This document shows, one piece after another, positions 1 to 8,264 of a DNA stretch of 64,000 nt. The stretch is from contig NZ_CP151587.1 in assembly GCF_038396845.1 (NCBI RefSeq), forward strand, positions 2,640,001 to 2,704,000, in the 5' to 3' direction. Both the position numbers and the translations under genes were made by a program. The notes beneath the pieces were generated by a model, which saw only the letters and a list, made by a program, of their open reading frames with translations, had not been told where the DNA came from and did no database searches. This DNA is from Gymnodinialimonas sp. 57CJ19. Lineage in GTDB: Bacteria; Pseudomonadota; Alphaproteobacteria; Rhodobacterales; Rhodobacteraceae. Position 1 is the stretch's first letter; every line of letters begins with the position of its first letter.

Positions 1-1303
1 GCCAGAACATGCGCTTGGCCGCATCGGCGTAGGCCTGCATCGGGCGGGCGCCTTCGGCCAAGCGCCTGTCGGCGTATTCCACCACGACAATCGCGCCATC
101 CACCAACATGCCTACGGCAAGGATCAGACCGAACATCACGATATTGGAAATGGTGATGCCCATGATTCCCAGAAGGATGAAGCACAACAAGAACGATGTG
201 GGGATCGCAAAGCCCACCAGCAGCGCAGAACGGGTGCCGAGGGCTGCCAGCACCACGATCATCACCAGCGCAATCGCCGTCAGGACCGAGCCTTCAAGCT
301 GGCGCACCATGCCGTCCACCTGCACCGATTGGTCCAGGGTGGTTTCCACATGGACCGATGCGCGAAGCTCCTCTGGCCAGGTGGCCTCTACGGCGGCGAC
401 GGTTTCGCGGATCAGGGCGACGGTGTCGATGATGTTGAAGCCCTGGCGTTTGACCACCTGCAAAGCGATGGTGGTTTCGCCGTTGAACCGGGCGGTGCCG
501 TCGCGGTCTTGGTAGGTCAGGCGAATGTCGGCCAGCTCGCCCAGGGTCACGACCCTGTCGCCGTTGACCGAGATGGCAAGGTTGTAGACATCTTGGGCGT
601 TGTCGAAACTGGCGGGGATCGTCACCGAGATTGAGCCGCTTTCTGTCGTGACTTCGCCCGCTGCGATCAGTTGGTTGTTGCCTTGGACCGCGTTAATCAG
701 GTCGGCGGCGGTCACGTCGTAGGCTTCCAGCGCCAGGGGATCGACGATGACCTCCAGCATCTCGTCCCGGGCACCGGCGATCCCGGCGGAGAGGATTGGC
801 GACAGCGCCTCCAGTTCGGTCTGCATCTCGTTGGCGAGACGGATCAAGGTCCGCTCGGGCGCCGAGCCGGACATGGCCACGACCATGATCGGGAATTCAG
901 AGAAGTTAATCTCGTTAATCGAGTAGCTTTCGGCCCCTTCGGGGAACTGCACCTCGGCGCGGCCCATGGCGTCGCGCACGTCGGCGATGGTTTCGCCCTT
1001 GTCCCAGCCGAACTCGAACTCAAGGAAGATCCCTGCGTAGCCTTCGGCGGCAGTGGCGTTGATCGTCAACAAGCCGTCGAGGTCTTGGAACTCGGCCTCC
1101 ATCGGGCGCACCAGTAGGCGTTCGCTATCGAGGGCCGAGATACCGGGGAAGGGCACCGACACGAAGAGGCCGGGGATATCAATATCCGGCTCACCTTCTT
1201 TTGGCAGGCCCACATAGGCGGCGGTGCCAGCGGCAAGGGAAAGGACCACAAAGGCGATGACCATGCGCGCGCGTTGGGCGGCCCAGTCAATCACACCCGT
1301 CAT
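1..1303 (-). CDS. RND-family efflux transporter permease (partial, C-terminal part outside window)
   Basis: Inner-membrane RND (AcrB/MexB-like) pump subunit that exports drugs or other small molecules using the proton gradient. The visible 434 residues are the N-terminal part. They start MTGVIDWAAQRAR, followed by a first membrane helix, then the family hallmark KEGEPDIDIPG and a periplasmic porter domain. The leftmost residues (AEGARPMQAYADAAKRMFW) match the segment that follows TM4 in RND proteins. The start codon overlaps the stop of the upstream adaptor gene by four bases (ATGA), so the two are translationally coupled. The reading frame is open to the window edge. Substrate is unknown; no outer-membrane channel or regulator gene is visible here. 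Confidence 0.9.
   Translation of the reverse strand, partial: MTGVIDWAAQRARMVIAFVVLSLAAGTAAYVGLPKEGEPDIDIPGLFVSVPFPGISALDSERLLVRPMEAEFQDLDGLLTINATAAEGYAGIFLEFEFGWDKGETIADVRDAMGRAEVQFPEGAESYSINEINFSEFPIMVVAMSGSAPERTLIRLANEMQTELEALSPILSAGIAGARDEMLEVIVDPLALEAYDVTAADLINAVQGNNQLIAAGEVTTESGSISVTIPASFDNAQDVYNLAISVNGDRVVTLGELADIRLTYQDRDGTARFNGETTIALQVVKRQGFNIIDTVALIRETVAAVEATWPEELRASVHVETTLDQSVQVDGMVRQLEGSVLTAIALVMIVVLAALGTRSALLVGFAIPTSFLLCFILLGIMGITISNIVMFGLILAVGMLVDGAIVVVEYADRRLAEGARPMQAYADAAKRMFW
905..919. repeat. Dispersed palindrome, copy 1 (weaker)
   Basis: GTTAATCTCGTTAAT inside the RND pump gene, keeping TTAA-N5-TTAA. See the finding on this motif. Confidence 0.4.
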
Positions 1304-2652
1304 TGAGTCAACTCCTCAAACGTGGTGGCGACTTCGACACCGGCGGTCACGAATTCCTGCCCCACAACGATCACATCGGCGGTGTCCGGCAGGCCCGACA
1401 ACAGCACCCCGCGAGCGGTGTCGCGGATCAGTTGCACCTCGATGAACTGGACGACGCCATCTTCCACGGTGCGCACCCCGAGAACCCCCTCGTCATTCAG
1501 GGTCAGGCTGGAGGCGGGCAGCAGATGCGATGGCGCGCCCTCGGTCTGGATCAGGATGTTGGCGGTCTGGCCGTCGCGGATTGTCAGCGCCGAGTTTGGC
1601 ACGGTGATCTCCACCCGGAAGGTGCGTGTGCGTTCATCGGCGGAGCGTGACAGGAACGTCACTTCACCCTGCACTTGCTGGCCGCTGGCCAGCTCCGCGC
1701 CTGCGGTTGCCCCCACCTGGATGCGGTCCACTTGCGCTTCGGGCACGAAGCCCACCAGTTTGATCGGGTCCAACTGGATGATCGTGGCACAGATCGTGCC
1801 GGGCTGCATCAGTGTTCCAAGCTCGGCCGTGTCGGTTTCCAACAGGCCCGAAAACGGGGCGTGGATCGTCAGCATGGTGATCGCTTCTTCGGCTCGGGTC
1901 ACGGCGGCCTCTGCGGCGCGAACCCCTGCAAGGGCCGATTGCACGCTGGCCTGCGCCGCTTGAACGCCCGCTTGCGCCCCTTGCACCTGTGCCATGGCGC
2001 TTTCAACGCCGGCCTCTGCGGCGGCAACCCCTGCGGTGGCCGAGGCGGCGCGGGTGTCCGAGCCGAAGCCGGATTCCGCCAGTCGCGTGGCGGCGTTGCC
2101 GTCGATCTGGGCCGATGTCAGCTGCGCCTGCGCCTGTGCCAGCATGGCGCGGGCTTCCGGTAGACGGGCCTCTGCCTCCGGAATGCGGGCCTCGGCCTCG
2201 GGGACACGAGCCTGCGCCTCGCCAAGGCGGGCTTGGGCTTCTTCCAACGCGGTGCCGGATGTGCCGGGATCAATCTCGCACATCACTTGGCCTTCTTCCA
2301 CGAAAGCGCCCGCCCGAATGGGAGTAGAGATGATGCGCCCCGATGTCTCGGACGCCACATCGACCAAACGCAAGGCTTCGGTCCGGCCCCGCAACACCAC
2401 GGCATTCTCGGTGATCTGCGCCTCGGACCGGCGCACAACCACGCTGATCAGGCCCTCGTCCGTGTCCGAGATGTCGGCCTCATCCGCGTCCAGCGGCGTG
2501 ATATCTGTCGGCACATTGTTGGGTTCTGGAATAATGTCGCCCGCCGTCGAGACGAATCCATCGGCAAAATCAACCAAAGTTTGGCGGTCCAGAATGGCAA
2601 AATACAAGACCACGCACACAATCGCCGCGGTCAGCATCGGGAACAACTTCAT
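1300..2652 (-). CDS. RND efflux periplasmic adaptor (membrane fusion protein)
   Basis: HlyD/AcrA-type adaptor, 450 aa, bridging the RND pump and an outer-membrane channel. It has an N-terminal membrane anchor (about residues 3-22), an Asp/Glu-rich spacer, a lipoyl half-motif, a long Ala/Gln/Glu-rich coiled-coil hairpin (about 135-260) with many EAQAR/PEAEAR-like repeats, the second lipoyl half (HAPFSGLLE) and a beta-barrel/membrane-proximal domain. The start ATG has an AGAGG ribosome site upstream. It is the first gene of a two-gene operon with the pump. The hairpin looks repetitive at both DNA and protein level, which is common in this family. Confidence 0.92.
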   Translation of the reverse strand: MKLFPMLTAAIVCVVLYFAILDRQTLVDFADGFVSTAGDIIPEPNNVPTDITPLDADEADISDTDEGLISVVVRRSEAQITENAVVLRGRTEALRLVDVASETSGRIISTPIRAGAFVEEGQVMCEIDPGTSGTALEEAQARLGEAQARVPEAEARIPEAEARLPEARAMLAQAQAQLTSAQIDGNAATRLAESGFGSDTRAASATAGVAAAEAGVESAMAQVQGAQAGVQAAQASVQSALAGVRAAEAAVTRAEEAITMLTIHAPFSGLLETDTAELGTLMQPGTICATIIQLDPIKLVGFVPEAQVDRIQVGATAGAELASGQQVQGEVTFLSRSADERTRTFRVEITVPNSALTIRDGQTANILIQTEGAPSHLLPASSLTLNDEGVLGVRTVEDGVVQFIEVQLIRDTARGVLLSGLPDTADVIVVGQEFVTAGVEVATTFEELTQ

Positions 2653-2947
2653 CCAAGAACCTCTCTGGTCCGACCCTAAATTTCCGTCGAAGGGGCGCGT
2701 ATCGTGTCATGCAGGTTCAAAGTGCTAAACCGACCAGTTCAGTTTACGACCTGTGTACAGCCTGCGCAAGCGCGAACCGAAGGCCTCAGAGCGGATCAGA
2801 CCAAGCCGTAAAACGAGGGGCGTCCCGGTGTTCATGAGATCGTGTCGCGCACGGGTTATCCCATCGCGACCAGGGGGCCTTGCCCCCATGGGTAAAGGCG
2901 GGGTAAGTCGGTGCCAACAATGAATGATCCGGGGTGGAGCGGCGTCC

Positions 2948-3781
2948 ATGGCCAATACAGACAGTTTTATTGATGAGGTCAGCGAAGAGGTCCGCCGCGA
3001 CCGTCTTTATGGGTTGATGCGCCGTTGGGGTTGGATCCCCGTATTGCTGGTGCTCGCCATTGTGGGCGGTGCAGCCTATCTGGAATGGAAAAGCGCCCAA
3101 GACCGCGCCCAGGCCGAGGCTTTTGGCGACGCCCTTTTGCAAGCGTTGGACGCCGAAGACACCCAAGCCCGCATTGCGGCGCTTGAAGCTGTGGAAACGC
3201 CCTCTGCCGAAGCAAGCATCATTCTGGCGCTTTTGACCGCTGGAGAGGCCGCCAATGGCGAGGACCGCGTTGATGCCGCCGCCCGTTTGCGGGCCGCCGC
3301 CGATGCCCCTGGCGTGGCACGTCGCTATGTGGATCTGGCGCTATTGAAGGCCGAAATGCTCGACCCCGCACCCGAAGCGGAAGCGCGTATCGTGCTCGAG
3401 GCGCTTGCCGCCCCCGGCGCGCCTTATTCGGCATTGGCCGAGGAACAATTGGCCCTGATGGAAGTTCGCGCCGGTGATCTGGATGCCGCGTTGGATCGTT
3501 TGCGGGCGATTGAGCGCAGCGCCGCGGCAACGGCAGGCTTGCAACAACGCGCAGCGCAGTTGATTGTGGCGCTGGAAAGTGGTGCAGTCTTGGAAGACGC
3601 GCCGGTTGAGCCCGCGGAAGAAGAAGCGAGCCCCGCCGAGGACGCGCCAGCTGAGGAGGCAGCGCCTGTAGAAGCGGATGCCGAAGGCGACGCGGACACG
3701 GAAGCAGCCGAAGGCGGCGACGTTGACGCGGGTGCGGAAGCGGAACAAGAGCCCGCCGAAGGCGCGGTCGAGGAAGAATAG
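2948..3781 (+). CDS. YfgM-like membrane-anchored TPR protein with long acidic tail
   Basis: 277 aa. Short cytoplasmic N-terminus, one transmembrane helix (about residues 32-52, WIPVLLVLAIVGGAAYLEW), then a periplasmic helical TPR-like domain, as in YfgM (a periplasmic chaperone associated with the Sec translocon and encoded next to BamB in many proteobacteria). The start at MANTDSFIDEV is preferred over an upstream in-frame ATG because it has a GGAG site and matches the family N-terminus. The last ~65 residues are almost only Ala, Glu, Asp, Pro and Gly, an unusual acidic, probably disordered tail. The next gene is a BamB-like propeller, which supports the assignment. Confidence 0.8.
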   Translation: MANTDSFIDEVSEEVRRDRLYGLMRRWGWIPVLLVLAIVGGAAYLEWKSAQDRAQAEAFGDALLQALDAEDTQARIAALEAVETPSAEASIILALLTAGEAANGEDRVDAAARLRAAADAPGVARRYVDLALLKAEMLDPAPEAEARIVLEALAAPGAPYSALAEEQLALMEVRAGDLDAALDRLRAIERSAAATAGLQQRAAQLIVALESGAVLEDAPVEPAEEEASPAEDAPAEEAAPVEADAEGDADTEAAEGGDVDAGAEAEQEPAEGAVEEE

Positions 3782-3881
3782 GGCCCGCGCATTTGCGCCT
3801 AAAGCCCGAAGGACGAAAACGTAAGGACCGGATTTGGCCGATGCCAATGCCTCTGGTCCCGGAACGAGTGGTGGACGCGGC

Positions 3882-5225
3882 ATGAGCCTTGCAAGCACGA
3901 TGATTTCTTCGAAGACGCTTCTGAAAGCGGGGGTGGCTTTGGTCACATCGCTGGTTCTTGTCGGCTGTGAACGCGAAACGATCTTGCCGGGGGAACGCTT
4001 CTCGGTCGATGCGGTGCTGGACGGCGGCGCAGGTGTCGAGGTGACAACCGATGGTCCCCGCGCCATTAGCTTGCCCTCTGCGGCGCGTCTGAGCGCTTGG
4101 GAACAGCGCGGCTACAATGCGTTGAACCGGACCCCCCATGCCACGCTGAGCGCCAATCCGACGGCTGTTTGGACAGCTGAGATCGGGCAGGGGAACTCGC
4201 GCCGTCACCGTATTACCGCCGATCCCGTTGCCGCCGATGGCCGCGTGTTCACGATGGATTCTCGGGCCGGTGTTGTGGCCACGTCGGTCACTTCTGGCGC
4301 GGCTCTCTGGACCGCTGACTTGCAGCCGGGCTTTGACCGGGGCGGGAATATCTCGGGCGGCGGCTTGGCCGTCTCGGGCGGGCGCTTGTTCGTCACGACA
4401 GGGTTTGGAGAGCTGATCGCGCTCGACGCGGCCTCGGGCGCCGTGGCTTGGCGCCAGCGCCTGGATGCAGGCATCGGCGCGCCGACCATTGCCGACGGCA
4501 CCGTTTATGTGGTGAGCCGCAATAACCAGGGGTGGGCGATTGACGCCGACACAGGCCGTTTGGAATGGAACGTGCCGGGCACGGCCACGGGCGCAGTGCT
4601 GGCCGGAGGGGCCGCCCCCGCGGTATCGGGCCGCCTTGTCATCATGCCTTTCGGTTCGGGCGAGATCGGTGGCGTGTTGCGCCGTTCCAGCGCGTTTCTG
4701 TGGAACACCTCCGTTGCAGCGGGCCGCAATGGCGTGGCGTATGCCAACATCAACGATGTCACCAGTGATCCGGTCGTTGTGGGCAACCGCGTCTACATCG
4801 GCAACCAATCGGGCCGTGTTGTGGCCTTTGACACCGCCCGTGGATCGCAGCTGTGGCAAGCGGACGAGGGCGCCTATTCGCCGGTTCTGCACACCGGGGG
4901 CGATTTGTTCTTCATCTCGGATCGTAACGAGCTGATCCGCCTTGATGCGGGCTCCGGCGCGCGGGTTTGGGGCACGGAACTGCCGCTCTACGTCAATGAC
5001 CGCGAGCGTCGCCGCCGCGCCGTCTATACGCACTTCGGCCCGATCCTTGCGGGCGGGCGTCTGGTGATGGCCTCGGGCGATGGCAATGTGCGGTTCTTCA
5101 GCCCCGAGTCCGGCGCATTGACCGGCGCGCTGGAGCTGCGCCAGGGCGCTGCAGCGCATCCCATCATTGTGGGCGATACGCTTTTGGTGGTGACCGAAGA
5201 TGGCCGCCTGACGGCGTTCCGTTAA
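3882..5225 (+). CDS. bamB: BamB-like PQQ-repeat lipoprotein
   Basis: Beta-propeller lipoprotein, probable component of the outer-membrane beta-barrel assembly (BAM) machinery. The N-terminus is a lipoprotein signal with lipobox LVLVGC; the rest consists of repeated PQQ-like blades such as LIALDAASGAVAWRQRL, GWAIDADTGRLEWN, VVAFDTARGSQLWQ and LIRLDAGSGARVWG. It follows the yfgM-like gene, the common yfgM-bamB order. The start is uncertain: ATG at 3834, 3882 or 3900 are all in frame. 3882 gives a normal-length signal with a weak GGTGGA site, while 3834 has an AAGGAC site but would add an unusual 16 residues. The der GTPase gene that often follows bamB is absent here. Confidence 0.82.
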   Translation: MSLASTMISSKTLLKAGVALVTSLVLVGCERETILPGERFSVDAVLDGGAGVEVTTDGPRAISLPSAARLSAWEQRGYNALNRTPHATLSANPTAVWTAEIGQGNSRRHRITADPVAADGRVFTMDSRAGVVATSVTSGAALWTADLQPGFDRGGNISGGGLAVSGGRLFVTTGFGELIALDAASGAVAWRQRLDAGIGAPTIADGTVYVVSRNNQGWAIDADTGRLEWNVPGTATGAVLAGGAAPAVSGRLVIMPFGSGEIGGVLRRSSAFLWNTSVAAGRNGVAYANINDVTSDPVVVGNRVYIGNQSGRVVAFDTARGSQLWQADEGAYSPVLHTGGDLFFISDRNELIRLDAGSGARVWGTELPLYVNDRERRRRAVYTHFGPILAGGRLVMASGDGNVRFFSPESGALTGALELRQGAAAHPIIVGDTLLVVTEDGRLTAFR

Positions 5226-5238
5226 GCGTTAACAAGCC

Positions 5239-5838
5239 TCAGGCCAGCAACGCCGTGCGGGGCGCCTCATCCATCCAGGGTGTTGCCCACCACAGCACCA
5301 CACGCCCCATGTTGAACCAGATGGCGAGCGCTTCGCGCAAAAGGGGCCGGGGCCGAAGCGATGGTGGCCCTGCCGCCGCCAAAGCCACATCGCGGTATCC
5401 CATTACCCAGAACGAAACGGCGGACCGGGGCAAGTGGTAAGCATTGCTGACCACAACCACCCGCGCGTCCGGCGCCAGCATGCCCGCCGTAAACCGCGCG
5501 TTTTGCAGGGTTGAGCGGCTGCGATCCTCTACAAAAACAGCGTCTTCCGGGACACCCTGGGCAAGGGTGTATTCCGCCATGAGAGGTGCGGCGACGGTGC
5601 CAGAGAAGATGACTGCGGGGGCAACGCCTGCCTGAAACAGGTCGACACAGCGGGCGGCTCTTTGGGTGGCATCCACGCCCAACGCCTCTTGGGACGCGCT
5701 TCCGCCTAAGCAAATGATCGCATCGGCTGACGCGGGAAGGGTGTCGCGCGGCCAAAAGAATTCAACGGCGACGACAATCAACAGCGTCTGGAGATAGATC
5801 AGAAGAACCAGACGGAGGGTTTGACCCGCGCGGTTCAT
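5239..5838 (-). CDS. YdcF/SanA family (DUF218) membrane protein
   Basis: 199 aa, with one N-terminal membrane helix (LRLVLLIYLQTLLIVVAVEFFW) and a DUF218 domain. Domain features visible are ADAIICLGGS near the start, EDRSRSTLQNARF (the conserved S/N-T-xx-NA segment) and VVVVSNAYHLPRS. The family is linked to envelope functions and vancomycin tolerance in enterobacteria (SanA) but its reaction is not established. It is convergent with the bamB-like gene, with only 13 bases between the stops, and is probably monocistronic. Confidence 0.8.
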   Translation of the reverse strand: MNRAGQTLRLVLLIYLQTLLIVVAVEFFWPRDTLPASADAIICLGGSASQEALGVDATQRAARCVDLFQAGVAPAVIFSGTVAAPLMAEYTLAQGVPEDAVFVEDRSRSTLQNARFTAGMLAPDARVVVVSNAYHLPRSAVSFWVMGYRDVALAAAGPPSLRPRPLLREALAIWFNMGRVVLWWATPWMDEAPRTALLA

Positions 5839-6150
5839 TCCAGCTCGATCATCAATGGGGCAATCAGGATCTTGGTGTTGTGCAAAAGTTCAGTTCCTTG
5901 TGCGGCTGCCGTCAGGGGGGCCATAAAAACTCCGGCCTTTTGAAATTACGGTTTTCTTGCCTGTACGACCAAATTCTATTGTTCCGTATCTATCGAAAGG
6001 CGAAGCACGGCATTGGCCGGGTCCACCGCTTAAGGGGGGCAATAAGGTTCAAGGCGACAAGACAGCTTCCCCCCTCGCTGTGGTGGTACGACACCGATGC
6101 GCGGGGGGGGGGGGGCGCGAAGATGACCCGCAGCAAGCGCAAAGGCGGGG
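5839..6150. other. Intergenic region with no supported gene; contains a 13-G tract
   Basis: 312 bases between ydcF (its start side) and the AI-2E family gene (its stop side). Short open frames occur but none has a ribosome site plus recognisable protein. The only remarkable element is the homopolymer at 6103-6115, listed separately. It should hold the ydcF promoter. Confidence 0.6.
6103..6115. repeat. Homopolymeric G13 tract
   Basis: Thirteen consecutive G on the plus strand, 36-48 bases downstream of the stop of the AI-2E family gene (which reads on the minus strand). Such tracts are prone to slipped-strand length change and also to sequencing error. Confidence 0.9.
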
Positions 6151-7245
6151 TCACGGGGTTCCGCGTGCCGGTTGATCGGGGTCATCGGCCAGGAAAACCG
6201 CGATTGGGCGCGTGGCAGGGACATGGCCCAGGATGATGGCAAGGATCGACGTGAGTGGAATTGCCAAGATGCTGCCCGCAACACCCCACAGCGATGTCCA
6301 TAGGGTCAAGGAAACGAGGACAACGAAAGGAGATAGGTTCACCCGCTTTCCGATCATCTTCGGCTCCAGAAAATTACCAACCCACAGTTGTGCGCCCGCC
6401 AACAGCGCAAGCACGAAGGCGGTCGTCTGGAGCGAGCCGAATTGCGCCAGCGTTAGCGCGACCGGAAAGACGACGCCGATGAGAGAGCCGACATAGGGGA
6501 TGTAGTTCAGAAGACCGATGAAGATGGCCCAAAATAGCGCGAAATCGACGCCAAAAGCCCACATCACCACGTAGGAAATTGAGGCAAGGATCACGTTGAT
6601 CAGGGTCTTCACGGCAAGGTAGTCGCCGATCCTTGTGTTGATGTCAGAGATGATGCTTTGGGCCTGCACACCGCCTTCGCCGGGCAGGGCAATGGCCACC
6701 TTGTGAGCGAAGCCGCCCCGTTCGCCCATCAGAAACATCGCGTAGATGACCACTAGGAAGATCACGCCCGCCAGCGACCCCAGCGACCCAAGGGCGGTTG
6801 TGGCAACGGATTGCAGGTTGATCTGACCTATGGTGGCCTCCCACACGCCGCTCCAGTCTTCCGGCACCTCAAACCCCGCAGTCGCGATCAGGCGCTCGGC
6901 AAGCTGTTCGAGATTCGCCTGATATGTGGGGATTTCAGCCAGCAATTGCCCACCGGTGGAGATGACAACGCCCGTCAGAGCTACAACCGCAAGAACGAAT
7001 GCGAGCAAGACGATGCTCCGTCGCGCCCAAGCCGGCAGCTGCCCGATCACAGGGATGTTGCCCAACGAATTGCTTGCAGACACCAGAACGTAGACTGAAA
7101 TCACGGCGACGAAGATCGGCAGCAGCAATGACTGCCCGATGACCAGAAGATACCCCACCATCACGACCAGCAAGATGGCATGGACGATCGTCTGAAGACG
7201 CGGCGTCTGTGTTCGCGGCTGGGGTGTGGTCATTCGTTCGTCCAA
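6151..7245 (-). CDS. AI-2E family transporter (PerM/YdiK/TqsA-like)
   Basis: 364 aa polytopic membrane protein of the AI-2E exporter/PerM superfamily. It has two N-terminal helices, a soluble segment (about residues 100-160), and a C-terminal cluster of helices with the family pattern FGVDFALFWAIFIGLLNYIPYVGSLIG, then NFLEPKMIGKRVNLSPFVVL. Members include TqsA (autoinducer-2 export) and putative Na+/H+ antiporters, so the substrate here cannot be told. The first codon (TTG/ATG region at 7245) could be replaced by the internal ATG four codons later. No clear operon partner. Confidence 0.88.
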   Translation of the reverse strand: MDERMTTPQPRTQTPRLQTIVHAILLVVMVGYLLVIGQSLLLPIFVAVISVYVLVSASNSLGNIPVIGQLPAWARRSIVLLAFVLAVVALTGVVISTGGQLLAEIPTYQANLEQLAERLIATAGFEVPEDWSGVWEATIGQINLQSVATTALGSLGSLAGVIFLVVIYAMFLMGERGGFAHKVAIALPGEGGVQAQSIISDINTRIGDYLAVKTLINVILASISYVVMWAFGVDFALFWAIFIGLLNYIPYVGSLIGVVFPVALTLAQFGSLQTTAFVLALLAGAQLWVGNFLEPKMIGKRVNLSPFVVLVSLTLWTSLWGVAGSILAIPLTSILAIILGHVPATRPIAVFLADDPDQPARGTP

Positions 7246-7492
7246 TCATTCGTCGTGGGCACCGTCACCGTACCGGGTCGGCCAGAACCGGCCGATGTGA
7301 CCCGCCGGGGATGTGCGCCGGGGTTGAATGCAGCGGCGCGCGATAACATGTCAGGCGCGTCGGCCTGAGCGAAAGCGCCGCCCAAGGATTAATCCGACAT
7401 TGGCCTGCCCCTTGGCAAGGCCTTCGTCCCGGACGCCTGGGAACCTTTAAGCGACAGAGCGGCCGCCGCTCGGTTTTGATGGAGCGATCAAC

Positions 7493-8260
7493 ATGTACAA
7501 ATCTTCGAACTTTGAGGTTGCGGGCGATGTCGCTCTGGTGACCGGGGCAGGGGCCGGAATTGGCCGTGCCATCGCCATGACCCTTGGGGCGGCGGGGGCG
7601 TCGGTCATGGTCAGTGATCTTGATCTGGAAACCGCGCGCGGTGTTGCGGATGAGATCACGGCAGCAGGCGGCACGGCCCGCGCGATTGCTTGCAATGTGA
7701 CGGTTGAAGAAGATCTGTCCGCCGTGGTGGCCGAGACGGTCGCCGCGTTTGGGAAACTCACGATCCTGGTCAGCAACGCCGGTGGCGGTGGTCCGAAGCC
7801 GTTTGATATGCCGATGGATGATTTCAAGTTTGCCTATGATCTGAACGTGTTCTCCTTGTTCCGGCTGGCGCAATTGGCCGCGCCCGAGATGGAGAAGGCA
7901 GGCGGCGGCGCAATGCTGGCGGTGACGTCGATGGCGGGGGAGAACAAGAACCGACGGATGGCCTCCTACGGCTCTTCCAAGGCGGCAACGAACCACCTGA
8001 TCCGCAATATCGCGTTTGACCTCGGCCCCAAGGGTATCCGCGTAAATGGAGTAGCCCCCGGAGCCACGCGCACAGCGGCGCTAGAGTCGGTGCTGACGGA
8101 TGAGATCGAGGCGAAGATGTTGGAGCACACTCCAATCCACCGCCTCGGGGCCGCGCAGGACATGGCCAACGCGGCGCTGTTTCTATGCTCTCCGGCGGCC
8201 TCGTGGGTCAGTGGACAAATTTTGACCGTCTCGGGCGGCGGCGTGCAGGAACTGGGGTAA
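7493..8260 (+). CDS. Short-chain dehydrogenase/reductase (7-alpha-hydroxysteroid dehydrogenase-like)
   Basis: 255 aa classical SDR. It shows the NAD(P)-binding TGAGAGIG (residues 17-24), NAG (95-97), and the catalytic Ser146, Tyr159 and Lys163 (YGSSK). The C-terminal end (GQILTVSGGGVQELG) is typical of the FabG/HdhA group. The acidic residue after beta-2 (SDLDLE) suggests NAD preference. The substrate is unknown. GGAG precedes the ATG. Only four bases separate it from the following serine hydrolase gene, so the two are probably cotranscribed, although no joint pathway is obvious. Confidence 0.88.
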   Translation: MYKSSNFEVAGDVALVTGAGAGIGRAIAMTLGAAGASVMVSDLDLETARGVADEITAAGGTARAIACNVTVEEDLSAVVAETVAAFGKLTILVSNAGGGGPKPFDMPMDDFKFAYDLNVFSLFRLAQLAAPEMEKAGGGAMLAVTSMAGENKNRRMASYGSSKAATNHLIRNIAFDLGPKGIRVNGVAPGATRTAALESVLTDEIEAKMLEHTPIHRLGAAQDMANAALFLCSPAASWVSGQILTVSGGGVQELG

Positions 8261-8264
8261 GACT

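Noticed and set aside
3219..5159. 646-aa open frame on the minus strand
   Set aside because: Antisense to the yfgM-like and bamB genes; composition (Arg/Pro/Ala) and lack of family similarity mark it as a GC-driven shadow frame.
5880..6236. 118-aa open frame on the plus strand through the G13 tract
   Set aside because: No ribosome site or family, and overlaps the end of the AI-2E family gene on the other strand.
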